Shown here: piece by piece, positions 1 to 7,139 of the stretch | How the letters are laid out: every line of letters begins with the position of its first letter | How positions within the stretch are numbered: position 1 is the stretch's first letter | From: Candidatus Pseudobacter hemicellulosilyticus | GTDB lineage: Bacteria; Bacteroidota; Bacteroidia; Chitinophagales; Chitinophagaceae | Length of the DNA: 64,000 nucleotides | Direction of reading: 5' to 3' | Assembly (NCBI GenBank): GCA_029202545.1 | Contig: CP119311.1 | Span: 2,666,001-2,730,000 of the forward strand | Position numbers and translations under genes: made by a program | Notes under the pieces: generated by a model | What the model was told of the DNA's origin: nothing | What the model saw: only the letters and a program-made list of their open reading frames with translations | Databases searched by the model: none

Positions 1-1
1 T

Positions 2-865
2 ACTTCGGACTATCATATTAAGTCGAAATTCAATTCTACCCGCGAGGATATCCTGGAGCGTGCAGCCCAGTGTGTAAAATGGGCCAAGAACTTTGTAGAT
101 GATGTTGAGTTCTACGCCGAGGATGCCGGACGGACAGATAACGAATACCTGGCCCGGGTCATTGAAGCGGTGATCGCTGCCGGCGCCACTACCGTAAATA
201 TTCCTGATACCACCGGGTACTGCCTTCCCCACCAGTATGGTGAGAAGATAGCCTACCTGGTCAACAACGTACCTAATATTGACAAGGCGGTGATCAGCTG
301 CCATTGCCATAACGACCTGGGACTGGCCACGGCCAACTCCATCGCCGGTGTGCTGAACGGCGCCCGCCAGATTGAGTGTACCATTAACGGCCTTGGCGAA
401 AGGGCCGGTAATACCTCCCTGGAAGAAGTGGTGATGATCATCAAGCAGCACCATGCCCTTGGTTACTATACCAGCATCAAAGCCCAGCAGCTGAATCCGC
501 TGAGCCGGCTGGTGTCCGATACCATGCGGATGCCCGTACAACCCAATAAAGCCATCGTAGGCAGCAATGCTTTCTCCCATTCCTCCGGTATCCACCAGGA
601 TGGGTTCCTGAAAGATTCCCTTACCTACGAGATCATTAACCCCGATGAAGTGGGCGCCGAAGGCAGTAAGATCATCCTGACGGCCCGCAGCGGACGCAGC
701 GCCCTGGCGCATCGCTTCCACAAGCTCGGGTTCCAGTACACACGCAATGATATTGATGTGTTGTACGAACAGTTCCTCAAAGTGGCAGACCGGAAAAAAG
801 AAGTAGGAGACGAGGACCTTAAAGCGATGGCTGAAGCATACACAGCCGCCGCCATTACAGCGTGA
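2..865 (+). CDS. leuA: 2-isopropylmalate synthase, C-terminal part (5' end outside window)
   Basis: This enzyme condenses 2-oxoisovalerate with acetyl-CoA, the committed step of leucine synthesis in the cytosol. The reading frame is already open at base 2, so the gene starts upstream of the window; about 287 residues are visible. They carry the rest of the TIM-barrel catalytic domain, with motifs typical of the family: NIPDTTGYC, the metal-binding SCHCHNDLGLA, and NAFSHSSGIHQDG. The protein ends at AEAYTAAAITA, just after the linker subdomains. There is therefore no room for the roughly 130-residue C-terminal allosteric domain that binds leucine in the long form (for example E. coli LeuA). 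It is first in a leuA-C-D-B order. Identification is firm; the loss of classical leucine feedback is inference from length. Confidence 0.95.
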   Translation, partial: TSDYHIKSKFNSTREDILERAAQCVKWAKNFVDDVEFYAEDAGRTDNEYLARVIEAVIAAGATTVNIPDTTGYCLPHQYGEKIAYLVNNVPNIDKAVISCHCHNDLGLATANSIAGVLNGARQIECTINGLGERAGNTSLEEVVMIIKQHHALGYYTSIKAQQLNPLSRLVSDTMRMPVQPNKAIVGSNAFSHSSGIHQDGFLKDSLTYEIINPDEVGAEGSKIILTARSGRSALAHRFHKLGFQYTRNDIDVLYEQFLKVADRKKEVGDEDLKAMAEAYTAAAITA

Positions 866-900
866 GCAGTATTTTCTCATAATCATGTAGTTTTTGTTAT

Positions 901-926
901 GCGTGGCGCTTCTGCGCCACGCTTTT
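901..926 (+). terminator. Hairpin with short T run between leuA and leuC
   Basis: A perfect 9-bp stem (GCGTGGCGC at 901-909 and GCGCCACGC at 914-922) with a TTCT loop is followed by TTTT at 923-926. It looks like a weak intrinsic terminator or an mRNA processing/stability hairpin inside the leu gene string, leaving only 13 bases before the leuC start. Confidence 0.6.
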
Positions 927-939
927 CTCAACCTCCAAT

Positions 940-2337
940 ATGGCTAAGACATTATTTGACAAGATCTGGGATAAGCATATCGTAAAACAAATCGGGGGTG
1001 GTCCTTCGGTCCTGTATGTCGATAAGCATTTTATCCATGAAGTAACCAGCCCGCAGGCTTTCCAGGGACTGGAGAAAAGAGGTATGAAGGTTTTCCGCCC
1101 CCAGCAGGTGGTAGCCACTGCCGATCACAACGTACCCACTATGGAACAGCACCTGCCCATCAAGGACGAACTGTCCCGCGTGCAGGTCCAGCAACTCATT
1201 GCCAACTGTAAGAACCATGACATTGAACTGTATGGCCTGGGACACCCCTTCCAGGGCATCGTGCATGTGATTGGGCCTGAACTGGGCGTTACCCAGCCGG
1301 GTATGACCATCGTTTGCGGGGACAGCCATACTTCCACCCACGGCGCTTTTGGCGCCATCGCCTTCGGTATCGGCACCAGCGAAGTGGAAATGGTGATGGC
1401 CACCCAATGCCTTATGCAGAGCAAACCCAAGCTCATGCGCATCAATGTGGAAGGTGAACTGAATAAAGGAGTGGTGTCAAAAGACATCATTTTGTATATT
1501 ATATCCCTTATCAGCGCCAGCGGCGCCACGGGTTATTTTGTAGAATATGCCGGCTCCGCTATCCGCAGCCTCAGCATGGAAGCCCGGATGACCATCTGCA
1601 ATATGAGTATTGAGATGGGCGCCCGCGGTGGTATGATAGCGCCGGACGAGATCACGTTCGACTATATGAAAGGCCGCCTCTTTGCCCCCGGCAATGGCCA
1701 GTGGGAAAAGAAGCTGGAAGCCTGGCGCGAGCTGTATACCGATGCTGACGCTACTTTTGATAAAGAGATCAACATCAAAGCAGCCGATATTGAACCCATG
1801 ATCACCTACGGTACCAATCCCGGTATGGGCATTGGCGTTACCGAACATATCCCTGCCGAGAATGAGGTGGATGAGAAAGAAAAGGCTGGTTTCCTGAAAG
1901 CCCTCAACTATATGGGCCTGCAGCCGGGCAGCGGTATCAAAGGCAAAAAAGTGGATTATGTATTCATCGGCAGCTGTACCAACAGCCGCATTGAGGACCT
2001 GCGCCTGGTAGCGGAATTCGTGAAAGGCAAACGCAAGGCCAGCGATGTGGAGGTCTGGATAGTACCCGGCAGCAAGCAGGTGGAAAAACAGGCTATCGCA
2101 GAAGGGATCGACAAAGTATTTGAAGAAGCAGGGTTCACCCTGAGGCAGCCCGGATGCTCCGCCTGTCTCGGTATGAATGAAGACAAGATCCCTGCCGGTA
2201 AATATTGCATCAGTACCAGCAACCGGAATTTTGAAGGCCGCCAGGGACCCAATGCCCGTACCTTCCTGGCCAGCCCGCTCACAGCAGCTGTGGCCGCCAT
2301 CACCGGTGAGGTAGGAGATGTAAGAGAATATATCTAA
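940..2337 (+). CDS. leuC: 3-isopropylmalate dehydratase large subunit
   Basis: With LeuD this subunit isomerises 2-isopropylmalate to 3-isopropylmalate in leucine biosynthesis (cytosol). The 465-residue length is normal for the family. The three cysteines that hold the [4Fe-4S] cluster are visible: Cys346 in IGSCTNSR, and Cys406 and Cys409 in PGCSACLG. The opening MAKTLFDKIWDKH is also typical of LeuC. The gene follows leuA after a hairpin and is 17 bases from leuD, so LeuC and LeuD are almost certainly translated from one message. Confidence 0.97.
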   Translation: MAKTLFDKIWDKHIVKQIGGGPSVLYVDKHFIHEVTSPQAFQGLEKRGMKVFRPQQVVATADHNVPTMEQHLPIKDELSRVQVQQLIANCKNHDIELYGLGHPFQGIVHVIGPELGVTQPGMTIVCGDSHTSTHGAFGAIAFGIGTSEVEMVMATQCLMQSKPKLMRINVEGELNKGVVSKDIILYIISLISASGATGYFVEYAGSAIRSLSMEARMTICNMSIEMGARGGMIAPDEITFDYMKGRLFAPGNGQWEKKLEAWRELYTDADATFDKEINIKAADIEPMITYGTNPGMGIGVTEHIPAENEVDEKEKAGFLKALNYMGLQPGSGIKGKKVDYVFIGSCTNSRIEDLRLVAEFVKGKRKASDVEVWIVPGSKQVEKQAIAEGIDKVFEEAGFTLRQPGCSACLGMNEDKIPAGKYCISTSNRNFEGRQGPNARTFLASPLTAAVAAITGEVGDVREYI

Positions 2338-2354
2338 CAGAAGAAAGATCAGTA

Positions 2355-2954
2355 ATGAGTAAAGCTATTAATATTATCAAGAGCACCGTGGTGCCGGTCA
2401 ACATGGAGAATGTGGACACGGACCAGATCATCCCGGCCCGCTTCCTTAAAGCTACCAGCAGGGACGGTTTTGGGAAGAACCTGTTCCGCGACTGGCGTTT
2501 CCAGAACGACGATGAAAAACAACCCCGTCCGGAATTTCCCCTTAACAACCCTGTTTATTCCGGCAAGATCCTGGTAGCCGCCAGGAACTTCGGCTGCGGC
2601 TCCTCCCGTGAGCATGCCGCCTGGGCCATCAAGGACTATGGCTTTGACGTAGTGGTCAGCAGCTTTTTTGCGGATATCTTCCGTAACAACGCGCTGAACA
2701 ATTTCCTGCTGCCGGTAACCGTCAGCGAAGAATTCCAGAACGCCATTTTTGCGGCCGTGGAAAAAGATCCCGCCACCGAAATGGAAGTGAACCTGGAACA
2801 GCAGACCATCACCCTGAAAACTGCCCAGCCCCGCACAGAATCATTTGAGATCAATAATTATAAGAAGACCTGCCTGCTGAACGGCTACGATGATATCGAT
2901 TACCTGCTCAGCATGCGCCAGGAGATTGAAGCATTTGAATCAAACAGGCCGTAA
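2355..2954 (+). CDS. leuD: 3-isopropylmalate dehydratase small subunit
   Basis: This is the 199-residue swivelling-domain partner of LeuC; together they form isopropylmalate isomerase. The family signatures are present: NVDTDQIIPARFLK near the N terminus and RNFGCGSSREHAAWAI around residues 79-94, which bind substrate. The gene lies 17 bases after leuC. A strong intrinsic terminator follows directly, so leuA-C-D and leuB may be partly separate transcription units. Confidence 0.97.
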   Translation: MSKAINIIKSTVVPVNMENVDTDQIIPARFLKATSRDGFGKNLFRDWRFQNDDEKQPRPEFPLNNPVYSGKILVAARNFGCGSSREHAAWAIKDYGFDVVVSSFFADIFRNNALNNFLLPVTVSEEFQNAIFAAVEKDPATEMEVNLEQQTITLKTAQPRTESFEINNYKKTCLLNGYDDIDYLLSMRQEIEAFESNRP

Positions 2955-2966
2955 CCAAAACTTGCT

Positions 2967-3004
2967 CCGCCCGCCTTCGTCATTGTACAGGCGGGCGGGT
3001 TTTT
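2967..3004 (+). terminator. Intrinsic terminator after leuD
   Basis: A perfect 10-bp GC-rich stem (CCGCCCGCCT at 2967-2976 with AGGCGGGCGG at 2989-2998) encloses a 12-base loop and is followed by GTTTTT. This is a textbook rho-independent terminator, placed inside the leu gene cluster between leuD and leuB. Confidence 0.85.
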
Positions 3005-3111
3005 ACAGACCCGGCTGATGCCCGCCCACTGAACGGGGCATACCCTTGAAAACAAAAACTAAAAACATAGCCGGAAGCCCTGCTCAGGCAACCGGCGCTC
3101 AACACAAGATT

Positions 3112-4227
3112 ATGGAAAAGAATATCGTTGTCATAGAAGGCGACGGCATAGGCCCGGAAGTCACCCGTCAGTCCGTCAAGGTCCTCAACGCTATTGCGGA
3201 CCAGTTTGGTCATACTTTTCATTACCAATACTGCCTCATGGGCGCCGATGCCATTGATAAGACCGGCAACCCGCTGCCTGATGAAACCATTGAGGCCTGC
3301 CTGAACAGCGATGCCATCCTGTTCGGCGCCATCGGCCACCCTAAATATGACAATGATCCTACCGCTAAAGTGCGGCCGGAGCAGGGATTGCTGAAACTGC
3401 GCAAATCGCTCCAGCTGTTCGCTAATATCAGGCCGGTGAATACCTATGCCAGCCTGCACCACCTGTCGCCCCTGAAGCCCAAGAACCTGGAAGGCGTTGA
3501 CTTTGTGATCTTCCGTGAGCTGACCGGCGGTATCTACTTCGGTAAAAAAGAAGTGGATGAGGCGGCTACCCGTGCTTCAGATGATTGTGTATACACCCGT
3601 GAAGAAATTGAGCGCGTGAGCCACCTGGCCTTCCAGTATGCACAGCAGCGCAGGAAAAAATTAACGCTCGTTGATAAGGCCAACGTACTGGAAACCTCCC
3701 GCCTATGGCGTAAGGTGGTCCAGGAAATGGCGCCCCAATATGCGGATGTAACCGTGGACTTCCTTTTCGTGGACAATGCGGCCATGCAGATCATTGTGAA
3801 TCCCAAACAGTTTGACGTGATCCTCACCGAGAACATGTTTGGCGATATCATCAGTGACGAGGCCAGTGTGATCACCGGCTCCCTGGGCCTGCTGCCTTCC
3901 GCCTCTATCGGCAAAGGCGCTGCGCTGTTTGAGCCCATCCACGGTTCCTATCCCCAGGCTGCCGGCAAGGATATAGCCAACCCATTGGGTTCCATTCTGT
4001 CCGTAGCTATGCTGCTGGATCACCTGGGACTCACCAAGGAAGGCGCCCTGGTCAGGGAAGCCGCCGAATGGACCCTGGCCAACGGCTTCGTGACCAAGGA
4101 CATTGACCCGGTGAATTTCTATTTTACCAGCACCATCGGGGAACTGATCAATGAGTATATGGCCAACCGCATGCCGGGTGGTGTGAACAAGGCCAATATA
4201 GAGCTGAGGAAATCTACTATTATATAG
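3112..4227 (+). CDS. leuB: 3-isopropylmalate dehydrogenase
   Basis: LeuB oxidatively decarboxylates 3-isopropylmalate with NAD+, giving the leucine precursor 2-oxoisocaproate. The start chosen is the ATG at 3112, giving MEKNIVVIEGDGIGPEV, the canonical N terminus of the family and 371 residues. A longer reading from TTG 3046 would add 22 unrelated residues that overlap the region just after the leuD terminator, so it was rejected. Visible motifs include GDGIGPEV, the substrate-binding LRKSLQLFANIRPV and RELTGGIYFG, and the NAD/metal region TENMFGDIISDEASVITGSLG. It is followed by the ilv leader. Confidence 0.96.
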   Translation: MEKNIVVIEGDGIGPEVTRQSVKVLNAIADQFGHTFHYQYCLMGADAIDKTGNPLPDETIEACLNSDAILFGAIGHPKYDNDPTAKVRPEQGLLKLRKSLQLFANIRPVNTYASLHHLSPLKPKNLEGVDFVIFRELTGGIYFGKKEVDEAATRASDDCVYTREEIERVSHLAFQYAQQRRKKLTLVDKANVLETSRLWRKVVQEMAPQYADVTVDFLFVDNAAMQIIVNPKQFDVILTENMFGDIISDEASVITGSLGLLPSASIGKGAALFEPIHGSYPQAAGKDIANPLGSILSVAMLLDHLGLTKEGALVREAAEWTLANGFVTKDIDPVNFYFTSTIGELINEYMANRMPGGVNKANIELRKSTII

Positions 4228-4275
4228 TTTTTAAGAAAGTTGCTTGCTATAGTTCTTTTTTTCAACTGGCGGGTG

Positions 4276-4283
4276 TATATTCG
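4276..4283 (+). promoter_or_regulatory. Possible -7 box for the ilv leader transcript
   Basis: TATATTCG differs by one base from the Bacteroidota -7 consensus TAnnTTTG and lies 18 bases before the leader-peptide start. I see no convincing -33 TTTG at the right spacing, so the call is tentative; transcription could also continue from leuB. Confidence 0.35.
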
Positions 4284-4301
4284 CAGAACGCATCCCCCAA
4301 A

Positions 4302-4400
4302 ATGTTGAGTGCAGTAAAAAATATCATCCAGTTCGTAACCGCCATAATTATTGTGGTCGTGGTGATTATAATTCCTGCAACGCATGGAGGTGGTGTTTAG
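4302..4400 (+). CDS. ilvL: ilv operon leader peptide (32 residues, Ile/Val rich)
   Basis: A short ATG-to-TAG frame of 32 codons has residues 15-24 reading III-VVVV-III, ten consecutive Ile/Val codons, followed by Pro-Ala. In enteric bacteria such a run in front of ilv genes senses charged tRNA-Ile and tRNA-Val through ribosome stalling. Only one Leu codon is present, which matches the downstream ilv genes and not leu. The stop codon lies 26 bases before a perfect terminator hairpin, and the last codons contain an antiterminator strand (4386-4393). The peptide itself is expected to have no function beyond being translated. The symbol is used by analogy with E. coli ilvL, which is also about 32 residues; homology is not claimed. 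Confidence 0.88.
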   Translation: MLSAVKNIIQFVTAIIIVVVVIIIPATHGGGV

Positions 4401-4464
4401 CAAATCATACAATAGCTCAAAATACTAAGCGACCCGCCTCCCACAGAGGCGGGTCGCTTTTTTT
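4386..4464 (+). promoter_or_regulatory. Transcription attenuator (antiterminator/terminator switch) of the ilv operon
   Basis: Terminator: a perfect 14-bp stem (4427-4440 with 4446-4459), five-base loop CCACA, then seven T. Antiterminator: GGAGGTGG at 4386-4393, inside the end of the leader frame, can pair with CCGCCTCC at 4434-4441 (eight pairs, one a G-U), which uses up the 5' arm of the terminator. A ribosome stalled on the Ile/Val codons (4344-4373) would leave 4386-4393 free and permit readthrough. A ribosome reaching the stop codon at 4398-4400 would cover it and allow termination. The structures are read directly from the sequence; the mechanism is inferred from the classical ilv/trp attenuation model. 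Confidence 0.85.
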
Positions 4465-4494
4465 ACGGCTATACAAACCGATAAAAACTTAGTT

Positions 4495-5391
4495 ATGGCA
4501 ACCTATTACAACGAGAACACAGTTCTTTACCACAACGGGGAATTTGTGAAAGCCGCATCGGCTACTACGGATCTTTATGGACAGTCACTGCATTACGGGT
4601 ACGGTGTATTTGAAGGCATCCGCTCTTATGCAACAGTAAAAGGAGAAACAAAGATCTTCAAGGCCACAGAACATTATGACCGCCTGCAACGCTCTGCGGA
4701 AGCGCTCAATCTGCCTTATACGTACACTACGGAAGAGCTGATCAAGGCCACCTATGAGGTACTCAAAAGGAATGATCTCCAGAACGCCTATATCCGTCCG
4801 CTGGTTTATGCACCGGCCAATATGAGCTTCAATCCCAATACTGAATCCAATATACTGATCGCCGTCTGGGAAATGGGCCTGTTCCTGGGCGACAAGCAGC
4901 TCCGGGTCATGACCTCCCCCTTCCAGCGGCCCAATCCGCTTGGCTTTAAGATCCAGGCCAAGGCCACCGGTCATTACGTCAATTCCATCCTCGCCAGCCA
5001 GGATGCCAAGGCAAAAGGCTATGATGAGGCCCTGCTCACAGATATGAATGGGAATGTGGCGGAAGGCCCCGGCGCCAATATGTTCTATGAGAAAGACGGA
5101 AAACTATATACGCCACCGTTAGGCAATATCCTGCCGGGCATTACCCGTGATACAGTTGTTGAGCTTTGTGCGGAACTGGGTATCCCCGTGGAAGAAAAAC
5201 ATATTACCACCGAAGCGCTGAAAGCAGCCGATGCCGCTTTCTTCTGCGGCACCGCCGCCGAGATCGTGGGCTGGGAATCGCTGGACGGCGTGCCATTTAA
5301 AAAGCCCTGGGAAGAATCCCTGGGCAGAAAGATCCAGGCCGCTTACAAGGAACTGGTAACAGAACAGGCAGCAATTAAACAATTAGCTTAA
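4495..5391 (+). CDS. ilvE: Branched-chain amino acid aminotransferase
   Basis: A PLP enzyme of fold type IV, it transfers the amino group from glutamate to the three branched-chain 2-oxo acids, the last step for Val, Ile and Leu. The 298 residues match the family length. The expected Schiff-base lysine is Lys156 in QAKATGHYVNS. Other typical motifs are YGYGVFEGIRSY near the N terminus, EGPGANMF, LPGITRDTV and the FFCGTAAEI loop. It is the first structural gene after the attenuator, 31 bases past its T run, and 23 bases before ilvD. Confidence 0.96.
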   Translation: MATYYNENTVLYHNGEFVKAASATTDLYGQSLHYGYGVFEGIRSYATVKGETKIFKATEHYDRLQRSAEALNLPYTYTTEELIKATYEVLKRNDLQNAYIRPLVYAPANMSFNPNTESNILIAVWEMGLFLGDKQLRVMTSPFQRPNPLGFKIQAKATGHYVNSILASQDAKAKGYDEALLTDMNGNVAEGPGANMFYEKDGKLYTPPLGNILPGITRDTVVELCAELGIPVEEKHITTEALKAADAAFFCGTAAEIVGWESLDGVPFKKPWEESLGRKIQAAYKELVTEQAAIKQLA

Positions 5392-5414
5392 TACCATCCC
5401 TAACAAAGAACAAA

Positions 5415-7097
5415 ATGGGCGAACTGAACAAGTACTCCAAAACCCTCACACAGGACGTTACCCAACCCGCCGCACAGGCTATGTTGTACGGTATAGGCCT
5501 TACAGAGGATGATCTGAAAAAAGCACAGGTAGGCGTTGCCAGCATGGGTTATGACGGCAATACCTGCAACATGCACCTGAACGACCTTGCCAAAATCGTG
5601 AAACAGGGTGTGTGGGACAATGAACTGGTTGGACTGATCTTCAATACCATCGGCGTTAGCGATGGCATGAGCAACGGTACGGACGGCATGCGCTACTCTC
5701 TTGTAAGCCGTGACATCATTGCCGATTCCATCGAGGCGGTCTGTGGCGCACAATATTATGACGGGCTCATCACCATTCCGGGCTGCGATAAGAATATGCC
5801 CGGCTCCATCATTGCCATGGGCCGGCTCAACCGCCCCTCCATCATGGTGTACGGCGGCTCTATCGCCCCCGGCCACTATAAAGGAGAAGACCTCAACATC
5901 GTATCGGCCTTTGAAGCCCTGGGCCAGAAGCTCTGCGGCAACCTGGACGAAACAGATTATAAAGGCATCATTCAGAACGCCTGCCCCGGCGCCGGCGCCT
6001 GCGGTGGTATGTATACGGCCAATACCATGGCCTCTGCCATTGAAGCGCTGGGTATGAGCCTGCCTTACTCTTCCTCCAATCCCGCTACCAGCGAAGAAAA
6101 AATCAACGAGTGCCGCGCCGCTGGCAAAGCCATCCGCCTCCTGCTCGAAAAAGATATCAAACCCTCCGATATCATGACCCGTAAGGCATTTGAGAATGCC
6201 ATGACCGTGATCATGATCCTCGGCGGCAGCACCAATGCGGTCCTGCACCTGATTGCCATGGCCAGGAGCGTAGGCGTTCCCCTTACACAGGATGATTTCC
6301 AGGCTGTCAGCAACCGCGTTCCCATGCTGGCCGATTTCAAACCCAGCGGTAAATACCTGATGCAGGACCTGCACCAGTACGGTGGTGTACCTGCCGTCAT
6401 GAAGTACCTGCTGAGCAAGGGCCTGCTGCATGGCGACTGCCTCACAGTGACCGGTAAAACCATTGCCGAGAACCTGGCCGGTGCGCCGGACCTGGACTTT
6501 GAGCAGCAAAAGATCATCCGCCCGCTGGAGAACCCTATCAAGGTCACCGGTCACCTGCAGATCCTGTATGGTAACCTGGCCGCTGAAGGCAGCGTGGCCA
6601 AGATCACCGGCAAGGAAGGCGAACGCTTCACCGGCACTGCCCGCGTATTTGACGGGGAGTTTGAGCTGATCAACGGCATCAACAGCGGTAAGATCAAACA
6701 TGGTGATGTAGTGGTGATCCGTTACGTAGGTCCCAAAGGCGCCCCGGGTATGCCCGAAATGCTGAAACCTACATCGGCCCTGATCGGCGCCGGCCTGGGT
6801 AAATCAGTGGCCCTGATCACCGATGGCCGTTTCAGTGGCGGTACACACGGTTTCGTGGTAGGGCATATTACACCTGAAGCCTATGACGGTGGTGTGATTG
6901 CCCTGGTGCAGGATGATGATATCATTGAGCTGGATGCCGTTTCCAATGCCATTACGCTGAAGGTGGCGGAAGAAGAGATCGCCCGGCGGAAAGCGGCCTG
7001 GCAGCAGCCACCGCTGAAAGTCAGCAGAGGCGTCCTGTTCAAATACGCCAGATCAGTGAAAAATGCCGCACAGGGCTGTGTAACAGATGAGGATTAA
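5415..7097 (+). CDS. ilvD: Dihydroxy-acid dehydratase
   Basis: IlvD dehydrates 2,3-dihydroxyisovalerate and 2,3-dihydroxy-3-methylvalerate to the oxo acids that feed IlvE (and LeuA). The 560-residue protein has the three family cysteines for the Fe-S cluster: Cys51 in GNTCNMH, Cys124 in PGCDKNMPG and Cys196 in GAGACGGMYTANTM. The C-terminal swivelling region has DGRFSGGTHGFVVGHITPEA. It is co-directional with its neighbours, 23 bases after ilvE and 42 bases before ilvB, so it is in the same operon. Confidence 0.97.
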   Translation: MGELNKYSKTLTQDVTQPAAQAMLYGIGLTEDDLKKAQVGVASMGYDGNTCNMHLNDLAKIVKQGVWDNELVGLIFNTIGVSDGMSNGTDGMRYSLVSRDIIADSIEAVCGAQYYDGLITIPGCDKNMPGSIIAMGRLNRPSIMVYGGSIAPGHYKGEDLNIVSAFEALGQKLCGNLDETDYKGIIQNACPGAGACGGMYTANTMASAIEALGMSLPYSSSNPATSEEKINECRAAGKAIRLLLEKDIKPSDIMTRKAFENAMTVIMILGGSTNAVLHLIAMARSVGVPLTQDDFQAVSNRVPMLADFKPSGKYLMQDLHQYGGVPAVMKYLLSKGLLHGDCLTVTGKTIAENLAGAPDLDFEQQKIIRPLENPIKVTGHLQILYGNLAAEGSVAKITGKEGERFTGTARVFDGEFELINGINSGKIKHGDVVVIRYVGPKGAPGMPEMLKPTSALIGAGLGKSVALITDGRFSGGTHGFVVGHITPEAYDGGVIALVQDDDIIELDAVSNAITLKVAEEEIARRKAAWQQPPLKVSRGVLFKYARSVKNAAQGCVTDED

Positions 7098-7139
7098 GTA
7101 TAACAAGGGTTTAAACCAACCAACACTTAAAACAAATAT

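Noticed and set aside
3046..3111. N-terminal extension of leuB from a TTG
   Set aside because: The extra 22 residues are not like LeuB, while MEKNIVVIEGDGIGPEV from ATG 3112 is the normal family start.
5400..6701. 433-codon - strand frame opposite ilvD
   Set aside because: Antisense of the clearly identified ilvD; composition (His/Gly/Val rich) is typical of a shadow frame.
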